Shown here: positions 1-11,398 of the stretch, piece after piece | Numbering within the stretch: the first letter of the stretch is position 1 | Layout: each line of letters starts with the position of its first letter | Origin: Coenobita brevimanus | Lineage: Eukaryota; Arthropoda; Malacostraca; Decapoda; Coenobitidae | Direction of reading: 5' to 3' | Assembly (NCBI GenBank): GCA_032717465.1 | Contig: CM064671.1 | Location: 52,628,498 to 52,692,497, forward strand | Length of the DNA: 64,000 bases | The notes under the pieces: generated by a model | The model's database searches: none | Told to the model about the DNA's origin: nothing | Seen by the model: the letters and a program-made list of their open reading frames with translations, nothing else | Translations under genes and position numbers: made by a program

Positions 1-509
1 TGCATTAATTGCCACTTAGATCTACTTCTCATTTTGCTCACATCTCTGTCCTCCCCTGTACAGTTGTTATTATTGTGAGTGCTCAGGAAGTCTCCAACCA
101 TCTAGCAGCTGTGTAATTTGAGTATAAGTGTTATTACATTTTTTTCCTTGTACTGCATAGCATAAGGTGTTGATTTATAGGCCTAGTGAGGTTTTTGTGA
201 TTCATGTGTTTTTATGTCAGTCATTTTTGATAATATTTTGTATCTGTAATAATATATCTTGCATTCACTGAGTATTATCCGGTATTCTCATTTTATCAGG
301 GCTGACTTAGATAAATTTACTCTTGCTAATTTCGTGTTAAGAGAGGCTATTGTAGTTAACCATATATTTAACCTGTTTTGTGCCATTACATTATCCTTAT
401 GAGTCCTGAATGTTTTGTTGTTAGTTTGAGCATTAAACTTTAACTTGTAATTTTACCTCTTTGTTTTGAACCTGGAACTTTGCGGGACAGTTTTCTCTGT
501 TCCGTAACA
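1..509 (+). repeat. 5' LTR (partial)
   Basis: It aligns with 10900-11402 of the 3' LTR. By eye there are roughly 14 substitutions, a 10-bp difference near 200 and a 4-bp difference near 450, so about 3% divergence. It ends in GTAACA at 509, the inverted complement of the TGTTAC that opens the 3' LTR. Base 1 corresponds to base 239 of the 741-bp LTR. Confidence 0.92.
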
Positions 510-515
510 TAAATT

Positions 516-532
516 TGGCGACCTCGCCAGGA
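516..532 (+). other. Primer binding site of the LTR element
   Basis: TGGCGACCTCGCCAGGA begins six bases after the 5' LTR end. A leading TGG pairs with the CCA tail of a tRNA, and the next C implies a tRNA whose discriminator base is G. This resembles the tRNA-Arg type primer site (TGGCGACC...) of some Gypsy elements. The tRNA identity is an inference; the tRNA itself is not in the window. Confidence 0.6.
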
Positions 533-588
533 TATTCAGGACATTATCATAAGGATATTGCTTGATATTTTGTGACTGTGATTTATTC

Positions 589-758
589 ATGATGTCTACT
601 ATTACTACGCTTGATGAAGCCAAAGATTTTTTGTCAAATGTGCAAACATTGTGTGATGTAGAAAACAGAACAAAGAATGAACTTAAGCTTGTTGCTCAAC
701 AATTGGGAATTGCAGTTCACTCTCATCATTCTAAAGATCAAATTGTTGGCATGATTAA
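589..758 (+). pseudogene. gag: gag, N-terminal part, cut by a piggyBac-like insertion
   Basis: Two adjacent ATG codons at 589 and 592 open a frame beginning MMSTITTLDE. It runs about 56 residues before the TTAA at 755-758, where foreign DNA starts. The charged, helix-rich N-terminus (for example the NELKLVAQQLGI segment) is typical of arthropod Gypsy gag proteins. The rest of gag resumes at 2722. Removing the 1963 bases between the junctions keeps the two halves in the same phase, which supports one original gene. The apparent coding sequence after 758 up to 912 belongs to the insert and is not gag. Confidence 0.8.
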
Positions 759-2717
759 CCCCTTAACCGCGGGGCGTCACTTTCGTTACGCTTGGGAGCA
801 AGGGATCATACCGCGGGGCGTCGCTTTTGTGATTCTGTGTTATTTTGAATTCACCCGGGCTTTCAAGTGGGGGCTTGTATCATCTATCAGTACTGACAAT
901 GTCCAACACTAGTCAGCACTCCTAATCTCATCTGTACTCCCATCCATTGTTGACAATTTAGCCATTTCTCCCCGTTCTTGACTCCCCTCCCTACCCCCCC
1001 TCCATTACCCTATGCTCTCGCCTGCCCGGCCATGCTACGCTAAGTAAATCTTCCCTGGAATTTTTCACTGATTTCATCCATTGAAATAAGCCCTATGTCG
1101 TATTCTTATACCAAATAATATATACAAGAAAGAAATCAGGTAAGTGAGAGTGCCATACACCTGGAATTGGCTAATTATCACCTGACAACACCTCACGTGC
1201 ACTCGTTCGCTAATTTTCGCTGTTTTTTTCTCCTTGAAATATGCCGTATAATCTATTTTCGTAATAAATATACATGTAAGGAGAGAAGGGAGAAGCCTAA
1301 GTGATATTTACATTCACCTGGAACTACCTAATTTATAATGTATTGTCTAGATTTCCTGCCAATCATATCAGTGCTACACAAAGCTGTTTCAAGATTTAAC
1401 ATTGGTAGCTCTGATTATATATCTCCTAAGTAGGCCTCTAATCTATTTTCGTAATAAATATACATGTAAGGAGGGAAGGGAGAATATTTACATTCACCTG
1501 GAACTACCAAATTTATAATGTATTGTCTAGATTTCCTGCCAATCATATCAGTGCTAGACTTAGCTGTTTCAAGAAGTAATATTGGTAACTCTGAATAACC
1601 CCTAAAGCAGGCCTCTAGGCTGCTCCTGCGTTATCAGTGTACTGTCATCTTCCGAAGTGAGAGGACGTATGTTTCATCTTGCTGACTTCAAGGCCTTTTT
1701 TCACCCCCATGCAAATGGCTCTGTGACCTTTACCCCCTACTAAACCTCGTGTGGAAAGAGGTAAAGGGCTGACAATTGATAAAAGAGTGACTACGATCTT
1801 TCTATTGAGTAAAACAGTGCAAGTGGAATTGTAAATAATGTGTAAATAATGTGTAAACAGCAAGTGAAAGTAATGAATGTAAATATACGTGAACAATGGA
1901 AAATAGTTTTATAAGTTATTTCAAGTGACAGTGCACAACACAGTGTAAATAAAATAGAAATGTAAATAACGTAAATGAAATAGAGAACGTAAATAGAAAT
2001 GTAAATGAGTAGTATTATAAGAATACGAGTATATACCCTAGGAGTAATGAAAGTGAAAGTTTCACTCTAGCATGTCTGAATGCTATGAGTTATGAGAGTG
2101 AAGATGAAAGTGACATTCACTCTCAATGCCAGTATACAGGACGAGAAAGTGAATGCTACGTATTTTACTGAAAGAAATTGAATCCCTACAGTGACAATAA
2201 ACTAATACTACTGAAGGAAACTTATGGATAAAGACTGTAGATATATATAAGTGTTATATAGTAATAGAAATATAAAGTGTGAGGGGTTTTATGAATAATA
2301 AATGACAGACTACCATGAGCGAACTAGTGCCAGTGCGACGATCAGACGCGCTCGTAATTTCCATTGCTTTCACAGTGTTTTTTTTTTTGAGTATGGATCC
2401 CAAACTACTTGAAAATTGTAGAATAGTGTTTATAGTGTTTGTATCTGGCTGTGGTAATCATATTACGGGTTGTTGGGAAGTGTAAAGTGGAGACTTCGTT
2501 ACCCTATTTCAGAGGCCTCCACAAGTCCTACGGTAACCGACGAAGGCTCAACAATCATTCCAGGAGAAAGCTGGAGGTATGTGCCATAAGCATATGTAAT
2601 TTTATTATTCTAGGACTAATAACTGATTTTTGGCAAATATTTTTTGAGAGTCTGTCGGAGCCCAAATAACCCCGCGGCACACGCAAGTTATTGGTAAACA
2701 AGCCCGCAGTGTAGGGG
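759..2717. mobile_element. piggyBac-like non-autonomous element (copy 1) inside gag
   Basis: The 1959-bp segment is flanked by TTAA on both sides (755-758 and 2718-2721), the target duplication of piggyBac-type transposons. Its left end is CCCCTTAACCGCGGG. The right end read on the minus strand is CCCCTACACTGCGGG, giving a short imperfect terminal inverted repeat that starts with CCC. A second copy with the same ends and related interior lies at 37268-39579. No transposase-like frame is visible in either copy, so both depend on an enzyme encoded elsewhere. Ends and target fit piggyBac; other TTAA families such as Kolobok cannot be fully excluded. Confidence 0.82.
1249..1628 (+). repeat. 190-bp tandem duplication inside piggyBac-like copy 1
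   Basis: The segment starting near 1249 (TAATCTATTTTCGTAATAAA) recurs near 1439, including the shared block ending in TTTCCTGCCAATCATATCAG. The two units differ by scattered substitutions and one deletion of about 14 bases. The other copy of this element (37268-39579) has only one unit, near 38451, so the duplication is specific to copy 1 or was lost from copy 2. Confidence 0.8.
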
Positions 2718-2721
2718 TTAA

Positions 2722-3820
2722 TAAAAGCTTGTTTAATGTAACTCCTCCAAATGAGCAAATGCAGATTGAAATAGCTAAGTTTCAGCTAGCTCTGCAGGAG
2801 GCTCGTGCTAAGGAGGCTGAATTTCAGGCAAATGCTAAGGAGGCGGAGTCTCAGGCTCGTATTCAGGAGGCTGAATTTCAGGCAAATGCTCGTATTCAGG
2901 AGGCACAGATACAGGCTCAGGCACAAATTGAATTAGCTAGGATTCAGGCAGACCATGAGTATCGCATGAAACAAGGTGGAACTGGATCATCTAGCTCTGA
3001 TGATTTTGATGTGGCTAAAAATGTTAAACTTGTCTCTCCTTTTAATGAATCTGATTTAACAAAGTATTTTCAGTTGTTTGAGAGAGTAGCTACAGGTTTT
3101 AATTGGCCCAAAAAGTATTGGCCAGTACTCCTTCAAACTGTTCTCACCGGTAAAGCTCAAGTAATTTATGCATCTTTGCCTCAGGATCAATGTGATAATT
3201 ATGATGTAGTTAAGAGCTTGATTCTTAAGGCCTATGAACTTGTTCCTGAAGCCTATAGAGTAAAATTTAGGACAACTTATAAGCAAGATAAGCAATCCCA
3301 TGTTGAGTATGCAAAAATCAAAGAAGATCTGTTAGAGCAGTGGTTAAATTCTAAGAATGTGGATTCTGATTTTGACAAATTTAAGCAGATGATTTTGCTG
3401 GAGGACTTCAAAAGGTGTATTAATAAAGATGTAAGCCTATATCTTGATGAGAAAAGAATAGATAATTTGTCTGATGCTGCAGTTTTAGCTGATGAATATG
3501 TTCTCACTCACAAGAGATATTCTAAAGAAAAGAGGAAAGCTGAGAGTAAGTACGTTGCCTCTACTCAGAGTACAGGTAACAGGAAAGAGAATAAAGATGA
3601 TGTTTCTCAGGAAGTAAATACCAGCTTCACCTCTAGAGTTCAGAAAAGTAAATGTACTTATTGTAGTAAGCTTGGTCATACTACGGAGAAATGTTTCAGG
3701 AGACAGCGTGATGTGAACAAAAAGGAGTCTTTAAATATTCAGTCAATTGGTCTAGTGTCCACCCTTGAGAGTTCCCAGAATTCTTTAACTGAGTTAACTG
3801 AACCTGCTTTGAGGGGTTAA
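2722..3820 (+). pseudogene. gag: gag, middle and C-terminal part with CCHC zinc knuckle
   Basis: This frame continues gag after the insertion and has no ATG of its own at the junction. It opens with an alanine/glutamate/glutamine-rich stretch of short repeats (EAEFQANAKEAESQ and variants, about 2790-2950) that should form a coiled coil. A gag core region follows. Near the end comes one zinc knuckle at 3653-3694 with spacing C-X2-C-X4-H-X4-C (CTYC, GH, EKC), the usual RNA-binding motif of nucleocapsid. The frame stops at TAA 3818-3820. The downstream protease frame is in the same phase, with no other stop between. Confidence 0.85.
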
Positions 3821-6326
3821 TTAAATTCTCATGATGAAGCTCCTCTTTTGAGCAGTAACGTGGGTGGCACTCTCAAGAGTTCATGTGCTAATTTCCTGTC
3901 TGATGGTTTTGTCAGTCCTCTGGACAGTAATGACAGGAAATCAGTTAAAATATATCGTGATACAGGTGCTTGCCAATCCCTTATGCTGACCAGTGTTCTA
4001 GGCTCTAATGTTAATTCCTCTGATGAAACTGTAATCTTACAAGGTGTAGGGAATAATTACTTCTCTGTTCCTCTGTGCAGAGTGAATTTAGAGTCTGGTT
4101 TTGTTAATGGTTCTGTTATGGTTGGGTTGGTTGAGACACTCCCAATGTCAAGTGTAACTTTTTTACATGGAAATGATATTGGTGGAAGTCAAGTGTGTCC
4201 AGCTCCTCAGTTGTCTAGTGAGCCAGTGGCTGCAGCCCAGGATTGTGATGTCCCTGATGTGTTCTCTGCATGTGCTGTCACTAGGGCTAAGTCTAAAGTT
4301 ACTGGTGACTTAGAGGATAATGATGATGATGATGTTATCCTAGCTGACACTTTTCTTGCTCATTTGGACCACTCACCAGATGAGGCAGTACCCCATAGTG
4401 TTGATAATTTGTCTCGTCAAGAGTTGGTTGAGTTGCAGGTTGCTGACCCTGAGTTGAAAGGTCTAGCTAACCCTGCTTGCAGTGAGGAAGAGTCAGCTGG
4501 TGCTTCTACTTGTTATTATATAAAGTCAGGAGTACTTATGAGGAAGTGGAGACCCCCAACAGCATCAGCCGACTGTGAATGGGAGGTTGTACATCAAGTT
4601 GTCATCCCGCGTGTTTGTAGGCAGGATATCATTAGAGTGGCTCATGATTCCAGTTTGGCAGGACACCTTGGAGTGAGGAAGACTGTGGCACGCATTTTGA
4701 AACACTTCTACTGGTCAGGTATCTTCAGGGATGTTTCCTGGTATTGTAAGTCTTGTCACACCTGTCAAGTTGTGGGGAAGTGTAATCAGACAGAAAAGGT
4801 TGCACCTCTAGTTCCCATTCCTCCTTTTGAGGCGCCATTCACTCGTGTGTTGGTGGATATTGTGGGCCCTCTTCCTAAGACTTCTTCAGGATTTTCTTAT
4901 GTGTTGACCCTGATTGATATGGCTACTCGTTATCCTGAAGCCATTCCACTTAGAAATATCTCAGCAAAGAACGTGGTTAAGGAAATGCTAGGGTTCTTCA
5001 CAAAGTTTGGTCTGGCCAAGGAGGTACAGTCAGACCGTGGAAGTAATTTCATGTCAAATGTTTTCAAGCAGTCTCTGAAAGAGTTGGGCATCACCCAGAT
5101 CATGTCTTCAGCTTACCATCCCCAGACCCAAGGAGCGTTGGAGAGATATCATCAAACACTCAAATCGATGCTCAAGAAATACTGTTTGGAACATCAGAAA
5201 GACTGGGATAAAGGTCTTCCATTTGTTGTATTTGCCGGAAGAGAATCTCCAAATGAATCACTGGGCTTCTCACCTTTTGAACTACTGTTTGGCCGTGAAG
5301 TAAGAGGACCCCTTAAGTTACTCAAGGAATGCTGGCTGTCGGAGGAAGATGACGTCAACCTGCTGGAGTATGTGATGAAGTTCAAAGAACGGCTGTCCAC
5401 TGCTTTACAGCTGGCGAGAGAGAATTTAGGAGCTGCTCAGGAGAAGATGAAGACTTGGTATGATAAGAAGTCCAGGTTACGCCACTTTCAGCCAGGATAT
5501 CAGGTTTTGATTCTGCTACCAATTCATGGGCAACCTCTTCAAGCCAAGTTTAGTGGTCCTTATTTCGTGGAGAAGAAACTCAGTGATGTCAACTATGTCA
5601 TCGCCACACCAGATCGTAGAAAGAACAAGCAACTTTGTCACATCAACATGCTAAAGTTTTATCACAGGCGGGACGAAAATAACCCAGTCTGCACTGTAGC
5701 TGTTCCACCCGAGTCTGCTAGTGAAGTTCTCCCATGCAGCATGAGCCTGAGTGATAGTCTGGGGAAGAATCCTGATATCATGAATGATCTCCAGACTAAG
5801 CTTTCTCATCTAGCTCCCGAGGAAAGGCAGGAGTTTTCGACATTACTGCAGGAGTACCCGCAAGTATTCCGTGCCACTCCAGGAAGAACCACTGTGTTGA
5901 TGCATGATGTCGATGTTGGAGACGCAAAGCCAATTAAACTGCCTCCTTACTGTATGAACCCAGTGAAAGTTCCTCTCATCCAGAAGGAGCTTGGCTACCT
6001 GTTGGACCACAAGATGATTGAGCCCTGTCAGAGCGAGTGGAGTTCTCCTGTCACTCTAGTCCCTAAGCCAGGAGGGTCACAGCGGCTTTGCATCGACTAC
6101 AGACGTGTTAATCAGATAACCAAAACGGACACTTACCCTCTCCCTCGCGTGGAAGATTGCATAGACAAGATCGGAAAGGCTAGGTACATAAGTAAGTTTG
6201 ATTTGTTAAAGGGATACTGGCAAGTACTTATGACTGAACGTGCTAGGGAGATCTCATGTTTTGTAACACTAGGAAAGACTTTTGCATGTTCTGTAATGTC
6301 ATATGGTATGAAGAATGCACCAGCCT
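3821..6326 (+). pseudogene. pol: pol part 1: protease, integrase, N-terminal half of RT
   Basis: The frame is open from just after the gag stop, with no ATG at its start, so it is probably made by suppression of the stop or as a gag-pol fusion. The aspartic protease motif DTGA lies at 3959-3970. Integrase follows: an H2C2-type zinc finger (HDSSLAGHLG to CKSCHTC, about 4636-4770), then the catalytic core with D at 4856, D at 5033 and E at 5141 (the D-35-E spacing of integrases), and a GPY/F-type module with GPYF at 5555. RT begins near 5890, with LCIDYRR at about 6088 and the first catalytic aspartate in SKFDLLKGYWQ near 6200. The coding sequence is lost at 6327, where an RTE element has inserted. 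Host sequence resumes at 9815. Confidence 0.88.
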
Positions 6327-9300
6327 GTGGCGGGGGGGACACAACCTGGCCGCACTATGGGGTGGTACTACTACTCTGTGGCCAGGTTGTGTTAGGAAGA
6401 ATACTGCCACCGTATTCCCTACGTGTCGTAAAAGGCGACTAAAAGGGGCGGGGTGAGGGGACTAGGGACCCCCTCCTCTGTTTTTTAGTTCCTAAAAAGA
6501 GACAGGCCAGAGAAAGGGATGGGGGATGGAGTTATCCCCGTACCCTGAAGATTGGGTCTATGAATGTGTGTGGATGTAGTACAATTGAGGCTAAAAGGGA
6601 GGAGATTGGGAGAATGTTTGTGAGAAGAAAGTTGGATGTGTTAGCTTTGAGTGAAACCAAGATGAAAGGGAAGGGGGAATCTATGTTTGGAAGTGTGAAT
6701 GGAAGATTGTCAGGTGTTGATAGAGGAAGGGCAAGAGAAGGTGTGGCCTTGTTAGTGAATCCGGAAGTACAGCAGTGTGTGATTGAATGGAAGGAGATGT
6801 CATCGAGACTGATGTGGGTGAAAGCGAAATTTGAACGTGAGTTGTGGGTGTTTGTGAGTGCATATGGGCCTGGTAGTGAAAGAGATGAACAAGAGAGGGA
6901 GTCTTTCTGGAATGATGTTGATGAGTGTCTGCAGAGTTTTGGAGCGAATGTGAATGTGGTAATGATGGGAGATCTGAATGCTAGAGTGGGAAATGTAGCA
7001 GTTGAAGGTGTAGTTGGTATGCATGATGTGCCTGGAAGAAATGAAAATGGGGAACGAATGATAGCGATGTGTGTTGAGCGAGAGATGGTGATTGGGAATA
7101 CGCTGTTTGAGAAGAAAGATATTTATAAGTATACTTGGGTGAGACAGGAGGGTGGAAGGGTTGTTGATAGAGCCTTGATGGACTATGTGGTTGTGTCTAG
7201 GAATGTAATAGGAAGATTGTTGGATGTGAGAGTTCTGAGAGGGGAGGGTGGAGGTATGTCTGACCACTACCTGGTGGAGGGAAAGTTAAGAGTAGGTAAG
7301 AGATGGGTGAGAGCTAGGAGGGTTAGGTGGCAGGGAGGTTTTGAAAGTGAGTGAGTTGGATAAAAGAGAGAAAAAGATAGAGTATCAGGAGAAATTGGAA
7401 GATGAGTGGAACGCAGTGAAAGATCGTGAAAATGGCAGCGTGGAGGAGGAATGGCAGTTGTTTAAGAGTGCTGTGGTGGGGCATGCAGAAGAGGTGTGTG
7501 GTGTGAGACGTGTGGGTGGTGGTGTAAGAAAAGGAAGTGAATGGTGGTGCGAGGAAGTAAGTATGGCTGTGGCTGAGAAGAGACGTGCATATGAAGTGTG
7601 GCTGCAGAGGAAGGATGAGATGTCATATGAAAGGTATAAGGAAAAGAGGAATAGAGCGAGAAGGGCTGTGCGTGATGCTAAAGTGGCAGCAGATGAGAGG
7701 TGGGGTAGGCGGCTGACAGAGAATTTTCAACAGAATAAGAAAATGTTTTGGAAGGAGGTGAAAAGGGTGCGAAAGGGAGAGTCTGGGAAGGAAGAACGAG
7801 TAAAAGCAGAGGATGGAAGGATGTTAATTGAGATGGATGCAGTAAGGAAGAGATGGGCAGAGTATTTTGAAAGATTGTTAAATGTAGAGGAAGAAAGGGT
7901 GGCTGAGATTGTGGCGGATAGAAGGGTGCAAGGAATAAATGTGTTGGGAGAGTTAAATGATTCTTTGATCACGAAGGAGGAAGTGGAGAAGGCAGTAAAG
8001 GAGATGAAAACAGGGAAAGCTGCAGGTATGGATGGGTGTGCTGTGGAATGCCTGAAGGGTGGTGGAGTGACTATTGTTGACTGGTTAGTAAGATTGTTGA
8101 ATGTGTGCTTTGAGAAAGGTATGGTGCCATTTGACTGGGCAAGTGCTTGTGTGGTCCCGTTGTATAAAGGCAAGGGTGATAAGTATGAATGTACTAGCTT
8201 TAGGGGTATAAGTCTGTTGAGTGTTGTAGGTAAAGTGTATGGTAGAGTGTTAATTATGAGAGTTAGAGAGGGTACAGAGGGAGTGATTAGTGATGAGCAG
8301 TGTGGCTTTAGGAGAGGGAGGGGATGCGTTGATCAGGTGTTTGCTGTGAGACAAGTGTGTGAAAAGTATTTAGCGAAAGGCAAGGAGGTGTTTTGGGCAT
8401 TTATGGATTTAGAGAAAGCTTATGATAGAATTGATAGGGAGGCTTTGTGGACTGTTTTAAGATTGTATGGACTTGATGGTAGGTTACTAAAAGGGGTGAA
8501 AAGTTTTTATGTAAATAGTAGAGCGTGTGTAAGAGTGGGAAATGCTGTGAGTGATTGGTTTCCCGTGAGAGTGGGGCTGCGACAGGGATGTGTGATGTCG
8601 CCTTGGTTGTTTAACATTTACATGGATGGTGTTGTAAGGGAGGTGAATGCAAGAGTTTTAGGTGGTCTGAGTCTGGTAAATGTCGATGGAGGAGAGTGGA
8701 ATCTGAAGCAGCTGCTGTTTGCAGATGATACTGCACTGGTGACTGATTCAGAGGAGAGATTGAGACAGTTGGTAGAGGAGTTTGGAAGGGTGTGTGAAGG
8801 GAGGAAATTGAAAGTAAATGAGAATAAGAGTAAATTGATGAAGTGTACGAGGTTGATAGACGGTAGGGGGATGAATATAGTTTTGAATGGTGAGTTGCTT
8901 GAGGAGGTAGATTGTTTTAAATATCTAGGGTCACATGTTGCTGTGGATGGAAGAATAGATGCAGAAGTGAAGTTTAGAATAAATGAAGTAGGAAAGGTGC
9001 TGGGAGGAATGAAAAAAGTGTTTAAATGTCGTTCGCTTAGAATGGATGTAAAGAGAAGGCTGTATGAGGGTGTTGTGGTACCGACTGCATTATATGGGGC
9101 TGAAACATGGAATATGGGTGTAGCAGAGAGGAAAAGTTTGAATGTAATGGAGATGAGATGTCTGAGGAGTATGTGTGGAGTGACGCGTATGGATCGAGTG
9201 CGAAATGATGAAGTGCGAAGGAGAACTGGAGTTGTTCGGGAGATGGCTGGTAGAGTTGAGCAGAGGGTGTTGCAAATGGTTTGGGCATGTGGAGAGAATG

Positions 9301-9814
9301 GATAATGAGCGATTGGTGAAAAAGATAACTAGATCTGATGTGAGAGGTGTAAGGCTGAGAGGAAGACCACGAATAGGATGGATGGATAGTGTGAAGAGAG
9401 CGCTTGGATGCGAGAGGGATGTCTGTTGAGCAAGGAAGAGTGGCTGTGCGTGACAGAAATAAATGGAGAGAAATTGTGAATGAATAAGTGATGACGCAGC
9501 CCTGAGGGGATATTCTCCCGCATTTGGTCTGATCAGCTAGTCAGGTCAGGTGCGGGTAAGGGGATGGATCTGTTATGATGTGGCAGGGGTAAACCAGTTC
9601 TGCTGTCGGGCCCTGCTGCGGATGTCACTGATTGCATTGCGCAGTTGACCCTTGTGCGGTGTGATGCGGTGAGGATCTGTCCGTTCTCCCCTTTGGAGCT
9701 AAGATGCGAATGAATGTGTTTGAATGGATGAGTAAATGGAGAGTGAGTCGTCCTGTCTCGGCTACCTCCCTTTTCTTGGGGGAAGCAGCCTAGGTATATA
9801 GATAGATAGATAGA
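6327..9814 (+). mobile_element. RTE-type LINE, family RTE-1, copy A (longest of four)
   Basis: A non-LTR retrotransposon lies in the RT domain of the LTR element. It has a GC-rich 5' leader (6327-6559), one endonuclease-RT reading frame with frameshifts, a 3' UTR of about 310 bp and a short tandem tail of TAGA units (9797-9814). A microsatellite 3' tail instead of poly(A) is typical of the RTE clade. Copies B (29372-30735), C (31955-35333) and D (58349-59298) share the 3' end. Copy C reaches almost to the same 5' point, falling about 105 bp short. No target duplication is visible at either junction. Confidence 0.88.
6560..9487 (+). pseudogene. RTE-1 endonuclease-reverse transcriptase (copy A, frameshifted)
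   Basis: The first frame (6560-7354) is an apurinic/apyrimidinic endonuclease-like domain with SETK (E of the active site), GDLN at 6968-6979 and SDH at 7259-7267. A frameshift near 7340 leads into the RT frame (7341-9305). It carries GKAAGMDG, PLYKGKGD, the FRRGRGCVDQVF block, FMDLEKAYDR (first aspartate), GLRQGCVMSP and the catalytic FADD at 8718-8729. The C-terminus has the WFGH-ERMD and GRPRI-WMDSVKRAL blocks common in arthropod RTE proteins. It is broken by frameshifts near 9275 and 9408, after which a third frame ends at 9487. Copy C keeps the endonuclease-to-linker frame open, showing that the 7340 shift is a defect of this copy. The enzyme nicks target DNA and copies its own RNA there. 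Confidence 0.87.
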
Positions 9815-10600
9815 TTAATCTTCAGTGACAACTGGAAAGATCACCTATGCCATGTCATTATATTTCTTGAGCGTTTGATTCAGGCTAATCTTGCAGCTAA
9901 TTTATCAAAGTGTGAGTTTGGTCAAGCTAAAGTTCAGTACCTTGGGTACGTAATTGGTGATGGACATGTTGCACCACCAGCAGCTAAGGTTCAGGTTATA
10001 AGTGATCTTCCCAGACCTAAAAGTAGGAAAGAGCTACAAAGATTTTTGGGAATGGTAGGTTATTACAGAAGATTTGTTCTTAACTTTTCAATTCTTGTAT
10101 CACCACTTACAGACCTACTGAAAAAGGGAGTTAAATTTGTCTGGACCGATAACTGTGAATCCTCTTTCAACAAACTTAAAGCTATCCTATTAAGTCAGCC
10201 AGTGCTCGCTACTCCAAATTTTGCTAAGCCTTTTAAGATGACTGTTGACACAAGTGATACAGGAGCTGGGGCTGTTTTGCTGCAAGAGGATGATCAGGGT
10301 ATTGAACATCCTGTATCTTATTACAGTAAGAAGGTCACTCCACCTCAAAAGAACTACTCAACTATTGAGAAAGAGCTTTTGGCCTTGATTTTGGGTTTAC
10401 AGCATTTTTCATTTTATTTGTGTTCTGGTTTTGACCCCATAGTCATTTATACTGATCATAACCCACTGAAATTCCTTAGTAAGTTTAAAAATAAAAATCA
10501 GAGATTGACAAGATGGAGTCTACTTCTTCAGGAGTATTCATTAGACATCCATGTCAAGGGGAAAGAAAATGTTATTGCAGATTGCTTATCTAGACTTTAG
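9815..10600 (+). pseudogene. pol: pol part 2: RT thumb and RNase H
   Basis: Host coding sequence resumes directly after the GATA tail of the RTE element and stays open to a stop before 10603. It begins in the RT just downstream of where the catalytic YxDD box should be. The Gypsy thumb/connection blocks follow (KCEFGQAKVQYLGY, FLGMVGYYRRF). RNase H follows with its acidic residues in VDTSDTG, TIEKELLAL and YTDHNPL, and the frame ends in ADCLSRL. No integrase follows, since integrase is upstream. The segment between 6326 and 9815 that should carry the YxDD box is absent from both sides, so the insertion appears to have removed about 80-90 bp. Confidence 0.87.
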
Positions 10601-10654
10601 ACAGATTGTTTTAGAGTAATAAGAAATTTCCTTTGTAAATTTCTTTTTCTTTGT

Positions 10655-10661
10655 GGGGAGG
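10655..10661 (+). other. Polypurine tract before the 3' LTR
   Basis: GGGGAGG lies immediately before TGTTAC, the first bases of the 3' LTR. A short purine run in this position primes plus-strand DNA synthesis in LTR elements. A pyrimidine-rich stretch precedes it. Confidence 0.7.
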
Positions 10662-11398
10662 TGTTACATAGCCTATGATTTCATCATCCTTTGTGTAATT
10701 CTAACGTACAGTATGCTGCATGTTTGATCACGAGCGTGTTCTACCTCACTCCCTCCCTCCTCCCTTATAGCAGAGTAAGTCGTTCTTTCTGTTGTTCAGA
10801 GCGGGAGTGTCAACTCTTTGTTCTCTCTGGCTTCATTTGCGCGTCCTTCTTACAAGTTGTATCAAGCTCTGCCGGTCCCTATATAATGAGCTCAGTCTCT
10901 GCATTAATTGCCACTTAGATCTACTCCTCATTTTGCTCACATCTCTGTCCTCCCCTGTACAGTTGTTATTTTTGTGAGTGCTCAGGAAGTCTCCAACCAT
11001 CTTGCAGCTGTGTAATTTGAGTATAAGTATTATTACATTTTTTTCCTTGTGCTGCATAGCATAAGGTGTTGATTTATAGGCCCAGTGAGGTTTTTGTGAT
11101 TCTTGTCAGTCATTTTTGATAATATTTTGTATCTGTAATAATATATCTTGCATTCACTGTGTATTATCCGGTATTCTCATTTTATCAGGGCTGACTTAGA
11201 TAAATTTACTCTTGCTAATTTCGTGTTAAGAAAGGCTATTGCAGGTAACCATATATTTAACCTGTTTTTTGCCATTACATTATCCTTATAAGTCCTGGAT
11301 GTTTTGTTGTTAGTTTGAGGATTAAACTTTAACTTGTAATTTTACCTAACTCTTTGTTTTGAACCTGGAACTTTGCGGGACAGTTTTCTCTGTTCCGT

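Noticed and set aside
2439..2669. 76-codon frame inside piggyBac-like copy 1 and its relative at 39312-39575 as a small transposon gene
   Set aside because: The two frames are alignable because the DNA is, but they lack any transposase motif, differ in length and end, and do not show clear coding conservation by eye.
10601..10661. env gene of an endogenous retrovirus
   Set aside because: Only about 60 bases separate the RNase H stop from the 3' LTR, so there is no room for an envelope gene; the element is a plain retrotransposon.
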